In this document: positions 37,077-46,312 of the stretch, piece after piece
Layout: every line of letters starts with the position of its first letter
Numbering within the stretch: position 1 is the first letter of the stretch
Assembly: GCF_001545155.1 (NCBI RefSeq)
Contig: NZ_CP014226.1
Coordinates: 2,135,816-2,199,815, forward strand
Direction of reading: 5' to 3'
Origin: Halomonas chromatireducens
GTDB taxonomy: Bacteria; Pseudomonadota; Gammaproteobacteria; Pseudomonadales; Halomonadaceae
Length of the DNA stretch: 64,000 bases
Program-made: the position numbers and the translations under genes
The notes under the pieces: model-generated
Database searches by the model: none
What the model was told of the DNA's origin: nothing
Seen by the model: only the letters and a program-made list of their open reading frames with translations

Positions 37077-38753
37077 ATGATTGCATCCAGCGCCACCATT
37101 CGCCCACGCCGTAGAAAACCGCTTCATTTCTTGCCGCTGGGCGGTTGTGGTGAGATAGGCATGAACCTGGGGCTCTATGGTCACGACGGCGAATGGATCG
37201 CCGTCGATTGCGGCATGATGATCCGCCAGGACCTCCCCGACAGCCCGCTTCAGGTTCCCAGCCTGGATACCGCCGTGGCCCTGGGCATTGCGCCCTCCGC
37301 CCTGATCATTACTCACGGCCATGAAGATCATATCGGTGCCGCCGCCTGGCTCTGGCCGAAATGGCAGTGCCCGGTGCATGCCACCCCACTGGCGGCTGGC
37401 CTGCTCCGCGCGAAGTTCACCGAACGCGGGCTTGCCACCGATGCGATTCAGGTGATCGACCCGGGCGAGGCGCTGGAAACGGGCCCCTTCACCCTGCGCT
37501 ACCTCCCGCTGACACATTCCATACCGGAAAGCTGCGCCCTGTTGATCGCCGTGGGTGGCTATCGGGTACTTCATACCGGCGACTGGAAACTCGACCCCGA
37601 ACCCTTGATCGGCCCGCCGGTGAAGGGGTCTCTGTTCCGGGCCCTGGCACCGGTGGACCTCGTCGTGGGAGATTCCACCAATGCCACCCTTCCCGGCCAC
37701 TCACGCAGCGAAGGCGAAGTGGCGCGCGCGCTGGAGCATCGACTGAGCCAATGCACTGGACGGGTGGTGGTTTCCTGCTTTGCCAGCAACCTGGCCAGGG
37801 TGCTGGCGATTGCGCTGGCCGCCGAGCGCTGCGGACGACGGGTGAGCCTGATGGGACGGGCCATGGAACGCATGGTGGGGGTGGCTCGCGGGCTTGGCTA
37901 TCTGGACGACATGCCGCCGCTGGTTCCGGCAAGCGACCTGGGGTATCTGCCACCGGATGAGGTGTTGGTCATCGCCACCGGCAGCCAGGGCGAGCCTCGC
38001 GCCGCACTGAGCCGCCTGGCCAACGGCAGGCACCACAGCCTCGAGTTGAGTCCGGGCGATACCGTCATCTTTTCGGCAAAGGCGATTCCGGGTAACGAAC
38101 CACAGATCGAGCGCCTCAAGCATGGATTGAGACGCCTCGATGTCGCCATCTGGGATGAATTCAACCATCCGGAACTACACGCCTCCGGACACCCGGCCCA
38201 GGAAGAGCTGCGTATATTCTATGGCTGGATCAAACCCAAGCATCTGCTGCCGGTACATGGAGAACCCCAGCATCAGCGCGCCCATCGCGCTCTTGCCGAT
38301 ACCCTGGGAATCCAGGCACCGGTGAGCCCGGTCAACGGCGACCTGATTCGACTGGACGTCGATGGCCTGACCCTGGAAGCTCGCCACCCCCAGCGCCCTT
38401 GCATCGTCAGCCAGAACGCCGTCACCCCGCTGCCGGGATTGGCCGCCGAGCGGGGCTCGTCGCGTCATGGCATTCTGCATCTTGCACTGCCCATCGCCTC
38501 CACCGGCCCGGGGTGGACACGAATCGGTCGCTTGATGCTGGATGCGCACCGTGTCAGCGCGCTGGATGAAGATGCCCTTGCCGACTGGCTGGATGAACGG
38601 CTGGAGGAATTACACGCTGAAAGCCTGGCGGAACTACGAGTGGCACTACAGCCCATGCTGACTGCCTGGCTGGCTGATCATCTTCGCCAGCTGCCTGACA
38701 TACATCTGCAATTACTGGCGGTGGAAGCCCCGGCCTTTGGTGACAAAGACTGA
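37077..38753 (+). CDS. RNase J-family ribonuclease (metallo-beta-lactamase/beta-CASP)
   Basis: 558 residues from ATG 37077; GTG starts at 37044 and 37071 are possible. The MBL motif 2 THGHEDHIG (His80, His82, Asp84, His85) and LPLTHSIPES, HTGDWKLD and a beta-CASP region (VVVSCFASNLARV, VIATGSQGEPRAALSRLA) are those of RNase J, with 5'-3' exo- and endonuclease activity. The C-terminal part after LLPVHGEPQHQRAH is recognisable but diverged. RNase J is uncommon in gammaproteobacteria, which rely on RNase E, whose regulator RraA is coded at 9.2 kb. It is divergent from purU. Confidence 0.88.
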   Translation: MIASSATIRPRRRKPLHFLPLGGCGEIGMNLGLYGHDGEWIAVDCGMMIRQDLPDSPLQVPSLDTAVALGIAPSALIITHGHEDHIGAAAWLWPKWQCPVHATPLAAGLLRAKFTERGLATDAIQVIDPGEALETGPFTLRYLPLTHSIPESCALLIAVGGYRVLHTGDWKLDPEPLIGPPVKGSLFRALAPVDLVVGDSTNATLPGHSRSEGEVARALEHRLSQCTGRVVVSCFASNLARVLAIALAAERCGRRVSLMGRAMERMVGVARGLGYLDDMPPLVPASDLGYLPPDEVLVIATGSQGEPRAALSRLANGRHHSLELSPGDTVIFSAKAIPGNEPQIERLKHGLRRLDVAIWDEFNHPELHASGHPAQEELRIFYGWIKPKHLLPVHGEPQHQRAHRALADTLGIQAPVSPVNGDLIRLDVDGLTLEARHPQRPCIVSQNAVTPLPGLAAERGSSRHGILHLALPIASTGPGWTRIGRLMLDAHRVSALDEDALADWLDERLEELHAESLAELRVALQPMLTAWLADHLRQLPDIHLQLLAVEAPAFGDKD

Positions 38754-38797
38754 CCGCGTGTTCAGGCCGGATGCAAGTTCAGTTCAGGTTGAAAAGG

Positions 38798-38830
38798 GTA
38801 CGGGGGTTATGCCGTGAAAATCCCCCGCAC
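38798..38830 (+). terminator. Hairpin between convergent RNase J and H-NS-like genes
   Basis: GTACGGGGG and CCCCCGCAC pair (one mismatch) around a 15-base loop. There is no T tract on either side, so factor-independent termination is doubtful. Confidence 0.35.
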
Positions 38831-38869
38831 CTGAGGCATCAATCCTGATAAGCAGCAGTCACTGAGCCA

Positions 38870-39163
38870 TCATGAGCCCCCTGCGTTCTTCTTCGGTGGA
38901 CGCCCACGACGACGGCGCGGCGGCTCACCCACGAGATCTTCCACAGAAAGACCGGCATCACTCATGGCCTCGCGGATCTCAGCCAACTTCCGCTCCTTGT
39001 CCGCCTCCTCCTTTTCGCGGAGTTTGTCTTCTTCTTTTTTCTGCTCGATTACCTCGCCAATGACATCGGAGAGCTTGTTCAGCTGCTCCATGCTCAGCTG
39101 TCGAGCGGCGGCACGAGCCACGTTCTTGTTGCGGGCGATGCGCTCCAGGGTTTCGCTGGACAT
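38870..39163 (-). CDS. Small H-NS-like nucleoid protein with AT-hook-type C-terminus
   Basis: 97 residues. An N-terminal helical oligomerisation region (AARQLSMEQLNKLSDVIGEV) and a charged coiled coil rich in Glu/Lys (to ~65) are followed by a short acidic segment and a basic RRRRGRPPKK tail with the AT-hook core RGRP. This layout matches the H-NS/MvaT-like family annotated in Halomonas-type genomes rather than enteric H-NS, whose DNA-binding domain is longer. GGAGGAGG precedes the ATG. It probably compacts DNA and silences AT-rich sequence. It has a promoter of its own and a hairpin at the start of the mRNA. Confidence 0.8.
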   Translation of the reverse strand: MSSETLERIARNKNVARAAARQLSMEQLNKLSDVIGEVIEQKKEEDKLREKEEADKERKLAEIREAMSDAGLSVEDLVGEPPRRRRGRPPKKNAGGS

Positions 39164-39185
39164 GGGCCTCCTCCATACAGAAATC

Positions 39186-39213
39186 GACGAGCAAGCCGAA
39201 AGGCTTACTCGTC
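39186..39213 (-). promoter_or_regulatory. 5'-terminal stem-loop in the H-NS-like mRNA leader
   Basis: Read on the minus strand, GACGAGTAAGCC-TTTC-GGCTTGCTCGTC forms a 12-bp stem with one G-U pair. It lies between the -10 element (39217-39222) and the Shine-Dalgarno sequence, starting at or within a few bases of the expected transcript start. Confidence 0.6.
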
Positions 39214-39216
39214 AAA

Positions 39217-39244
39217 AGTATATGTGGTGATGACCAGTTGGCAA
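39217..39244 (-). promoter_or_regulatory. Candidate promoter of the H-NS-like gene
   Basis: On the minus strand TTGCCA (39244-39239), 16-bp spacer, TATACT (39222-39217). Confidence 0.6.
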
Positions 39245-39313
39245 GAAATGAACGAACAGAGTTACGACATGTTTCTTGAAATAAGCAGCAGAAATGGAGA
39301 GGCAAGCGGGTGC

Positions 39314-40312
39314 TTATCCACCCGTCATGTTCATGAAGCGCACAACCTGCACATCACCGTCAGTAGTAAAGTGGTGACGCTCGGGCTTGAGTGGCAGAGC
39401 CTCGACGATAGCCGACTTCAAGGCGTCGATATCGCCGGGATGACGACGCAGTACGGCACGTAGATCAACGGAATGTTCATTGCCCAGGCAGAGCAGCAGG
39501 CGCCCCTCGACGGTCACCCTTACCCGATTGCAGCTCGCGCAGAAGTTGTGGCTATGCGGTGATATGAAACCCACTCTCGAATCGCTGTCGCCCATGCGGA
39601 AGTAACGCGACGGCCCCAGCGTGGACTCAGTGGTCGGAATCAGGGGATAGCGGTTTTCGATGAGCGTTTGCACTTCATCGCTGGAACAGAAGGTTTCGGC
39701 ACGAGAATGATCGGAGACGTCGCCCAGCGGCATTTCCTCGATAAAGCTGATATCGAGTCCTTCGGCACGAGCGAAGTCGACCAGGTCTACCACTTCGTCA
39801 TCATTGCGGCCCTTGAGCACCACCGCATTGAGCTTGATGCGCTCGAAGCCTGCCTCCCTTGCCGCTCGGATGCCCTCCAGCACACGAGCCAGATCTCCGG
39901 TTCGTGTCAACTGACGAAAGCGGTCGGCATCAAGGGTATCGAGGCTGATATTCAAGCGCTCGAGCCCTGCATCTCGCAGGCGTTGGGCATGTTTTACCAG
40001 ACCGGCGCCATTGGTGGTCATGGCGAAATCCTTTAGCCCGGGCAAGCCCCCGATCTCCTCGACGAGGCGGTCAATATCCCGCCTGACCAGGGGTTCGCCG
40101 CCCGTCAGGCGAACCTTTTCAACGCCCATTTCCACGAAGGCTCGGGCCACCATCCCGAGTTCTTCCAGTGTGAGTACCTGGGCCCGTGGCAGGAAGGTCA
40201 TCTCTTCGCTCATGCAATAGACGCAGCGAAAATCGCAGCGATCCGTCACGGATATACGCACATAGCGAACCCGTCTACCGAAATCATCGATCAGCTCAGA
40301 GGCTGCTGTCAT
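39314..40312 (-). CDS. moaA: GTP 3',8-cyclase (MoaA)
   Basis: 332 residues from ATG 40312, overlapping the end of moaE by 17 bp. Radical SAM enzyme for the first step of molybdopterin synthesis. The SAM cluster is Cys26-x3-Cys30-x2-Cys33 (CDFRCVYC); the second cluster is in [11 protein letters not shown] with a further Cys in LLLCLGNE. The enzyme's C-terminal GG (NMTGG) is present. It is the last gene of the six-gene Moco operon. Confidence 0.97.
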   Translation of the reverse strand: MTAASELIDDFGRRVRYVRISVTDRCDFRCVYCMSEEMTFLPRAQVLTLEELGMVARAFVEMGVEKVRLTGGEPLVRRDIDRLVEEIGGLPGLKDFAMTTNGAGLVKHAQRLRDAGLERLNISLDTLDADRFRQLTRTGDLARVLEGIRAAREAGFERIKLNAVVLKGRNDDEVVDLVDFARAEGLDISFIEEMPLGDVSDHSRAETFCSSDEVQTLIENRYPLIPTTESTLGPSRYFRMGDSDSRVGFISPHSHNFCASCNRVRVTVEGRLLLCLGNEHSVDLRAVLRRHPGDIDALKSAIVEALPLKPERHHFTTDGDVQVVRFMNMTGG

Positions 40313-40778
40313 TGTCGCCCTCCCAGCGGCTGGCATCCTGGTGGTCGGAGTCGCGTTCAGCAACCCAGTATTCACCCGAAGCACTGTGCTCCTTTTTCCA
40401 GAACGGCGCACGGGTCTTGAGATAATCCATGATGAAGTCGCAAGCCTCGAAGGCCTCGCGACGATGCGCGCTGGCCACGACTACCAGTACGATAGGATCT
40501 CCAGGGGTCATGCGTCCCACGCGATGAATGACTCGGACCCCTTGAAGCGGCCAACGCATCTCGGCCTCGGCGACGATCTCGCCCAGCGCCGCTTCCGTCA
40601 TGCCCGGGTAGTGTTCCAGGGTCAGCGCCGTGACCTCGGGACGCTCATTGAAGTCGCGAACCAGACCGGTGAAACTCACGACAGCACCGACATCGGAGCG
40701 CCCTGCCAACAATAACCGCTGCTCTACCCCCGCGTCGAAAGGCTCATGCCGCACCTCAACCTTGGCTGCCTGCACCAT
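40296..40778 (-). CDS. moaE: Molybdopterin synthase catalytic subunit (MoaE)
   Basis: 160 residues from ATG 40778, one base after the moaCD stop (TGATATG). MoaE receives sulfur from MoaD thiocarboxylate to turn cPMP into molybdopterin. Family features: [46 protein letters not shown] and the catalytic Lys in APFWKKEHS. Tight coupling to the fused moaCD gene fits the MoaD2-MoaE2 complex. Confidence 0.96.
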   Translation of the reverse strand: MVQAAKVEVRHEPFDAGVEQRLLLAGRSDVGAVVSFTGLVRDFNERPEVTALTLEHYPGMTEAALGEIVAEAEMRWPLQGVRVIHRVGRMTPGDPIVLVVVASAHRREAFEACDFIMDYLKTRAPFWKKEHSASGEYWVAERDSDHQDASRWEGDNDSSL

Positions 40779-40779
40779 A

Positions 40780-41607
40780 TCAGCCCCCCGTGACCGGTGG
40801 GAAGAAGGCGATTTCATCTTCATTGGTGATAGGCGTGCTATCCAACGCCATCACCTGGTTGACCGCACACAGCACCCGTCCTTCGGAGAGGCGCGCGAAG
40901 CGCTTGTCACGTGCAACCAGGGCTGCCTTCAAGCCACCCACATCAGCGCTGGCGAGGCTATCCAACGGCAGGGAGAGCTCGCTGACGCCGAGTCGCTCAC
41001 GCAGCTCGGCCAGGAACTTGACCCGCAGACAGGGATCCTCGATATCGCAGCGCGTGCCCACGGAAACCTGACCCACCACACCTTCACCGGTGACGATTGG
41101 TGCCGGTGCGGCGGTCATGTCGCGGTGCGTCGTCAAGTCTCGGCGATAATCCCCCGACTTGCCGCCGGTCTTGGTGTCGAGATGGATACCGCCTATCTCC
41201 ATGTCCTTGTCCACCGCCTTGCACATGTCATAGAGGGTCAGGCAGGCAACGGAAACCGCCGTCAAGGCCTCCATTTCGACTCCGGTGCGGCCATTGAGCC
41301 GGCAGGTGGCATTCACCTCCACCCGGGACGCCGCCTCGTCGAGACGGAACTCGATGCTGACCTTGGACAGGGCCAGCGCATGGCACAGTGGAATCAGCTC
41401 ATGGGTACGCTTGGCGGCCTGGATGCCGGCGATTCTTGCCGTTGCAAGCACGTCACCCTTGGGCAGCCCACCTTCGCTGAGTAGCGCCAGTGTTTCCGGC
41501 TTCATCTGGATGTACCCTGATGCACACGCCTCCCGGCGGCTTTCCGGCTTGTCGGCGACATCCACCATATGGGCTTCGCCGCGTTGGTTGAGATGGGTCA
41601 GTGTCAT
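40780..41607 (-). CDS. moaC: MoaC-MoaD fusion: cPMP synthase fused to the molybdopterin synthase sulfur carrier
   Basis: One uninterrupted frame of 275 residues. Residues 1-~165 are MoaC ([58 protein letters not shown]), which makes cPMP with MoaA. After a ~25-residue linker, residues ~190-275 are a MoaD ubiquitin fold ([35 protein letters not shown]) with the C-terminal Gly-Gly needed for thiocarboxylation. MoaC and MoaD are normally separate (~160 and ~82 residues). No stop, frameshift or good internal ribosome site separates them. The ATG overlaps the moeA stop (ATGA). Confidence 0.93.
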   Translation of the reverse strand: MTLTHLNQRGEAHMVDVADKPESRREACASGYIQMKPETLALLSEGGLPKGDVLATARIAGIQAAKRTHELIPLCHALALSKVSIEFRLDEAASRVEVNATCRLNGRTGVEMEALTAVSVACLTLYDMCKAVDKDMEIGGIHLDTKTGGKSGDYRRDLTTHRDMTAAPAPIVTGEGVVGQVSVGTRCDIEDPCLRVKFLAELRERLGVSELSLPLDSLASADVGGLKAALVARDKRFARLSEGRVLCAVNQVMALDSTPITNEDEIAFFPPVTGG

Positions 41608-42875
41608 GAAGGCATGCCTCGGCAGAAATCAGCAAACGGTTGTATGGTGGCGGCCTCGCCTTGCGAAATGGCCTCGCAGTCGGCGGGAATCTCGATCAGA
41701 CAGTTGGCGGCCACCATGGAAGAGAGAATACCGGAACCCTGGTGACCGGTGCTGCGTACATGGAGCTGCCCCCAGGCATCGCAGTGAAAGACGCCGCGCA
41801 GGAAATCGACGCGCCCCGCCCGGCTTGGCATGTCGTGCTCAGTCCGGGCAGTCAGCCGGCAGGGTTCCAGTGTGGGGCAGCCCTGCAGCCGCCTGAGCAG
41901 CGGTGCCACAAACTGCAGGAAGGTGACCATGGCCGCCACCGGATTCCCCGGCAGGCCAAAGAACGGGGTGCCTTGCGCCCCGAGTCGCCCACAGGCCAGC
42001 GGGCGGCCGGGACGAATGGCAATCTTCCAGAACCCCAGCTCTCCCACCTCCGCCAGTGCCGCTCGTACCTGATCGGCCTCGCCTACCGACACCCCTCCGC
42101 TGGTGATGACCAGGTCGGCATCACGTGCGGCATCGGCAAGCGCGGTGATAATGGCACCTCGATCATCGGGAAGGATGCCGAGATCGCATACCTCTCCGCC
42201 ATGCTCGGCAATCAGCCCCGCCAACGAAAACCGATTGGCATCGAAAATTCCTGCTGAAGGCAGTGGCTTGCCCGGTGCCGTCACCTCGTCGCCGGTAGAG
42301 AAGACAGCGACCCTGGGCCGGCGGCGGACAGGGGCCCGCGCCATACCCAGTGACGCCAACAAGCCCAGCTCAGCAGCACCCAGGCGGGTGCCCGCGACAA
42401 GGGCGACAGCGCCTCGGGCAATGTCTTCGCCGGCCAGGCGCACGTTCTGCCCCCTGCGCACTGCATCGGGGTAAGCAATCCGAACTCGCCCCTGCTGAAA
42501 CTCGATCTGTTCGCGCATGATGACCGTATCGGCCCCCGGCGGCAGTGGCGCACCCGTGGTGATACGCACGCACTCACCGGAAGCCAGCGCTGGCTCATGT
42601 CGATGCCCGGCCAGAACCTCTCCTGCCAATATCCAGCTGTCAGGCAGTGCCGTGCCGGTTTGCGGCCAGCCCAGGGCAATCCCGTCCATGGCACTGTTGG
42701 TGTTCTGCGGCACATCGATGGGCGAGACAAGGGACTCGGCTAGCACACGGCCATGCAGGCACGCGAGAGGCTGCCACTCTTCCGCCAATGGGTGCGGCAC
42801 CAGGTCGAGAACGGCGGCTCTTGCCTCGTCGACCGTCAACATGCGCTCACCGAAGTCGAAACAGGAGAGGCTCAT
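41604..42875 (-). CDS. moeA: Molybdopterin molybdenumtransferase (MoeA)
   Basis: 423 residues from ATG 42875, which overlaps the mobB stop (ATGA). It inserts molybdate into adenylylated molybdopterin. Conserved regions: [47 protein letters not shown] and [15 protein letters not shown]. The start is preferred over the in-frame one at 42911 because of the ATGA overlap and the family N-terminus. Confidence 0.96.
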   Translation of the reverse strand: MSLSCFDFGERMLTVDEARAAVLDLVPHPLAEEWQPLACLHGRVLAESLVSPIDVPQNTNSAMDGIALGWPQTGTALPDSWILAGEVLAGHRHEPALASGECVRITTGAPLPPGADTVIMREQIEFQQGRVRIAYPDAVRRGQNVRLAGEDIARGAVALVAGTRLGAAELGLLASLGMARAPVRRRPRVAVFSTGDEVTAPGKPLPSAGIFDANRFSLAGLIAEHGGEVCDLGILPDDRGAIITALADAARDADLVITSGGVSVGEADQVRAALAEVGELGFWKIAIRPGRPLACGRLGAQGTPFFGLPGNPVAAMVTFLQFVAPLLRRLQGCPTLEPCRLTARTEHDMPSRAGRVDFLRGVFHCDAWGQLHVRSTGHQGSGILSSMVAANCLIEIPADCEAISQGEAATIQPFADFCRGMPS

Positions 42876-43453
42876 GGCGCAAGCTCCCGTGGCGAGCGCT
42901 CGGACGGCCACCGCGCCGGCCAGGCTGCCACCCAGTCGACCAGCGAATCCAGGTCATCGAGGGGCAGTGCTTCGACCCCCTTCGGTAGTACAAGCGGTGT
43001 GGCGCTGGCCACCGCCTTGACCCAGGGGTCCTCGGCAACCCTCAGGGATTTGCCGACCTCCTCGCGATACAGTTCCAGCTTGGGCAGCGGCCAGGCCTTG
43101 AACCCCTCCACCAGCACCAGGTCGGGATGCTGGGGGCGCATCATTTCGATCAGGGTCGCAAGATCGGCCTCTTCCTGCTGCGGCGTCTCCATCATCAGCG
43201 CCAGGCGCGCCCGGGAAGCGACCAGCATCGGTGATGCCCCAGCCATGCGCAGGCGGTAGCTGTCCTTTCCCGGCTGGTCGACCTCGAAGCCGTGATGGGC
43301 ATGCTTGATCACGGCGACACGCAGGCCACGCTGGGTCAACGACGGCAGGAGCTGCTCCAGCAGCGTGGTCTTGCCGGTACCGCTCCAGGCCGCAATGCCC
43401 AGCAGGGGCAAGCTGGCATCGAGCGGTAGACTGGCGTGAATCACGGCACTCAT
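42872..43453 (-). CDS. mobB: Molybdopterin-guanine dinucleotide biosynthesis protein B
   Basis: 193 residues. P-loop GTPase (AAWSGTGKTTLLEQLLP; VLVEGFKAWPLPKLELYR) that assists MobA in MGD formation. ATGA overlaps on both sides link it to mobA and moeA. Confidence 0.93.
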   Translation of the reverse strand: MSAVIHASLPLDASLPLLGIAAWSGTGKTTLLEQLLPSLTQRGLRVAVIKHAHHGFEVDQPGKDSYRLRMAGASPMLVASRARLALMMETPQQEEADLATLIEMMRPQHPDLVLVEGFKAWPLPKLELYREEVGKSLRVAEDPWVKAVASATPLVLPKGVEALPLDDLDSLVDWVAAWPARWPSERSPRELAP

Positions 43454-44055
43454 CCGGTCGGGGCCTCCTGGTTCAGGCGCAATTCGAGACGCTGCTTGTC
43501 ATCCTCGGTATTCAGGTTGGCGAAGCTATCCGGACAGTCGCTGAAATCGACGCGATACCAGTCATGGCGCGCATACCAGCGGTCGATCTTGCGTTCGCCA
43601 CCGGCAAGGGCAGCCTCGAGGTCATCGGCCAGCGATACCCGCAGCAGTGCCACGACCGGATGCAGCCGCTCACCGTCATGGGCCACGGCGATATCGCCCT
43701 CACCGATGCCTGCCACCATGCGCTCGACGAGATCCATGGGCAGCGCGGGGGTATCGCAGGGCACAACGAGTAGCCAAGGCGTCTGGACGGAACGCAGCCC
43801 GGTGTAGATCCCCATCAGCGGCCCCTGATAGTCGCCCTCAAGGTCGCCGATCACCCGGTCGGCCTCGCTGCGGTAGATCTCGTGATGGCGATTGGCATTG
43901 ATCCAGACACTGGCTAGCCTGCCTTGGAGACGCTCACGCACATGGGCCACCAGCGAGCGGCCGGCGAAAGGTTCCAGGCCCTTGTCTCGCCCCCCCATGC
44001 GCCGCCCTTGTCCACCGGCCAGGATCAGTCCGGTCACGTCGTGCCTAGGGTTCAT
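43450..44055 (-). CDS. mobA: Molybdenum cofactor guanylyltransferase
   Basis: 201 residues from the second of two adjacent ATGs (44055), chosen because AGGAG precedes it at good spacing; 44058 is equally in frame. It attaches GMP to Mo-molybdopterin. The nucleotidyltransferase signature LILAGGQGRRMGGRDKGL, VVPCDTPALP and a C-terminal NLNTEDDKQRLE are typical. It is the first gene of the Moco operon, divergent from a cupin regulator gene; no Moco riboswitch is apparent in the ~180-bp leader. Confidence 0.94.
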   Translation of the reverse strand: MNPRHDVTGLILAGGQGRRMGGRDKGLEPFAGRSLVAHVRERLQGRLASVWINANRHHEIYRSEADRVIGDLEGDYQGPLMGIYTGLRSVQTPWLLVVPCDTPALPMDLVERMVAGIGEGDIAVAHDGERLHPVVALLRVSLADDLEAALAGGERKIDRWYARHDWYRVDFSDCPDSFANLNTEDDKQRLELRLNQEAPTG

Positions 44056-44234
44056 CATCGCTCCTGCTGCGCTTTTATCGAATGATTCCCATGATGCACT
44101 AGCCGGCCCCACGGTGCCACGGCGAGGCGCCCTGGAGGGGCTTGACCATGAAGCGTATCACGCGCAGAGCTTATACAAGGCACCGTCAAGGGGTATGATG
44201 TGTCAAGCAAATCGAACGGACCCGACGGAAATTG

Positions 44235-44819
44235 ATGATGGAATCATTGAATGTAGGAACCCGGCTACGCGAACTGCGCAAGGCACGCAAGCTTTCACAG
44301 CGCGAACTGGCCAAACGGGCTGGCGTCACCAACAGCACTATCTCACTCATCGAACAGAACAGCGTCAGCCCCTCGGTGAGTTCGCTCAAGAAGATTCTCG
44401 ACGCCCTGCCGGTATCGATCAGCGCCTTCTTCGCCGGTGACGAACCCGCCCCGCCCCGCGCCTTCTATTCCGCCGACGAACTCACCGAGATCGGCGACGG
44501 CAATCTCTCCTGGCGGCTCGTGGCGGCTCGCCGTCCGGATCGCAGCATATCGATCATCCACGAGCGCTACCCCCCGGGGGCCGATACCGGTACGGACATG
44601 CTGGAGCACGAAGGCGAAGAAGGTGGCGTGGTGATCTCGGGTGAGATCGAGATCACCGTTGCCGGAGAAGCCCGGGTACTCGGCGCCGGAGACGCCTACT
44701 ACTTTGACTCGCGACTACCCCATCGCTTCCGTAATACCGGGGACGTGGAGTGCGTCATCGTCAGCGCCAACTCCCCGCCTACCTTTGCAGAGGGCGGCAG
44801 GGAGATTCACCACGCCTAA
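44235..44819 (+). CDS. XRE-cupin transcriptional regulator (PuuR-like)
   Basis: About 194 residues; ATG 44235 or 44238, with a TTG just before. An N-terminal lambda-repressor-type HTH (LRELRKARKLSQRELAKRAGVTNSTISLIEQN) is joined to a C-terminal cupin (HEGEEGGVVISGEIEI, DAYYFDSRLPHRFRNTGD). PuuR, the best-known relative, represses putrescine catabolism; no puu genes are in the window, so the ligand is open. It is divergent from the Moco operon. Confidence 0.88.
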   Translation: MMESLNVGTRLRELRKARKLSQRELAKRAGVTNSTISLIEQNSVSPSVSSLKKILDALPVSISAFFAGDEPAPPRAFYSADELTEIGDGNLSWRLVAARRPDRSISIIHERYPPGADTGTDMLEHEGEEGGVVISGEIEITVAGEARVLGAGDAYYFDSRLPHRFRNTGDVECVIVSANSPPTFAEGGREIHHA

Positions 44820-44900
44820 GCTTTGGCCGAAATCCGAGCTTTACCAGAAAACCAAGCTTTGCCAGAAAACCAAGCTTGGCCTGAAAACTGGCTGCGCTTG
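44820..44900. repeat. Short imperfect tandem repeat after the cupin regulator gene
   Basis: Four to five units of about 17-18 bp related to AGCTTTGCCAGAAAACCA (AGCTTTACCAGAAAACCA, AGCTTTGCCAGAAAACCA, then AGCTTGGCCTGAAAACTGG). It fills the gap between two convergent stop codons. Confidence 0.7.
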
Positions 44901-44918
44901 GCCATACCGCGAGTCACC

Positions 44919-46163
44919 TTACTCGTCCTCGTCGGCACCAGGCAGCACCCAGTTCAGCACAATGCCGACCAGGGCAGCGAGGCTGACGCCCTGCAGGGTG
45001 AACTGCCCGCCGCCGAACTGCATGCCGCCGATGCCGAAGACCAGAATCAGCGATACCACCACCAGGTTGCGCGGCGCGGTCAGCGAGTGCCCGGCGCGCA
45101 CCAGGGTATTCATGCCCACCACGGCAATGGAACCGAACAGCAGAGTCATGATTCCGCCCATCACCGGGCCGGGAATGGTCTGCAGCAAGGCCCCCAGCTT
45201 GGCGACGAAAGCCAGCAGAATGGCGATGAAGGCGGCGACCACCATGATCCTGGGATCGAAGGCCCGGGTCAGTGTCACCGCCCCGGTCACTTCGGAATAG
45301 GTGGTATTGGGCGGGCCGCCGAAGAGTGCCGCCGTGGATGTGGCCAGACCATCACCCAGCAGGGTGCGGTGCAGCCCCGGCTTCTCCAGGTAGTTCTTCT
45401 TCGTTACCGAACCGATGGCTACCATGTCGCCGATATGTTCGACGGCCGGCGCAATGGCCACTGGGATCATGAACAGGATCGCCGCCCAGTGAAAGCTGGG
45501 TGCGGTGAAGCTGGGAATCGCCAGCCAGGCGGCATCACCCACCGGTGAGAAGTCGACTACACCCATCAGCAGCGCCAGCACGTAGCCGCTGACGATACCA
45601 CCCATGATAGGGATCAGCCGCAGCAGGCCGCGTCCGAACACCGCAAGCACCAGGGTCACCAACAGGCTGGCCATGGATAGGAAGATGGCCGGGCCGTAGC
45701 CGATATTGTCACTGGTCTCGCCGGTGGCCATGCTCACCGCGACCGGAGCCAGGGCCAGGCCAATCACCATGATCACCGGCCCCACCACGACCGGCGGCAG
45801 CAGGCGATGCAGCCAGCCGGTACCCTTGAGCCGTACCGCCTGGGAGATCGCCACGTAAACGACACCTGCCGCCATCAGGCCACCCAGGGTTGCCGAGACG
45901 CCGAAGCTGGCGACAGAGCCCTGGATCGGCGCGATGAAGGCAAACGAAGACGCCAGGAAGACCGGAACCGTCATGCGGGTCACGCCATGGAAGATCAGCG
46001 TACCGACACCCGCGGTGAACAGCGCCACGCTGGGATCGAGGCCGGTCAACAGCGGCACCAGCACCAGTGCGCCGAAGGCCACGAAGAGCATCTGGGCCCC
46101 GGTCAGCAGGGTCTTGGGCAGGGAGTCGACCGGCGTCTGCGCGGCTGCCGCTTGTTCGTTCAT
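44919..46163 (-). CDS. uraA: Uracil permease (NCS2/NAT family)
   Basis: 414 residues with 12-14 hydrophobic segments. The UraA-type H+ symporter motifs are present: HIGDMVAIGSVTKKNYLEKPGL with the substrate Glu in the AVEH segment, and GGPPNTTYSEVTGAV. It works with upp to scavenge uracil. It lies downstream of upp on the same strand, separated by 287 bp that contain palindromic repeat copy 2. Confidence 0.95.
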   Translation of the reverse strand: MNEQAAAAQTPVDSLPKTLLTGAQMLFVAFGALVLVPLLTGLDPSVALFTAGVGTLIFHGVTRMTVPVFLASSFAFIAPIQGSVASFGVSATLGGLMAAGVVYVAISQAVRLKGTGWLHRLLPPVVVGPVIMVIGLALAPVAVSMATGETSDNIGYGPAIFLSMASLLVTLVLAVFGRGLLRLIPIMGGIVSGYVLALLMGVVDFSPVGDAAWLAIPSFTAPSFHWAAILFMIPVAIAPAVEHIGDMVAIGSVTKKNYLEKPGLHRTLLGDGLATSTAALFGGPPNTTYSEVTGAVTLTRAFDPRIMVVAAFIAILLAFVAKLGALLQTIPGPVMGGIMTLLFGSIAVVGMNTLVRAGHSLTAPRNLVVVSLILVFGIGGMQFGGGQFTLQGVSLAALVGIVLNWVLPGADEDE

Positions 46164-46312
46164 GGGGTGTATTCCTTCTTGTATATCGTTGCTATTGGTC
46201 GAAGGCGTCCTGCCAGAAAAACGCCCCCGGATGGCGATCTCAGGGGCGGCTTGTATCCAGGTTTTTGCCGAGTAACCTCGGCTAGCGCAGCCAGGTTAAT
46301 GACAAAACCAGG

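Noticed and set aside
44056..44234. Moco riboswitch ahead of mobA
   Set aside because: The leader is short and shows no multi-stem structure resembling the Moco RNA motif.
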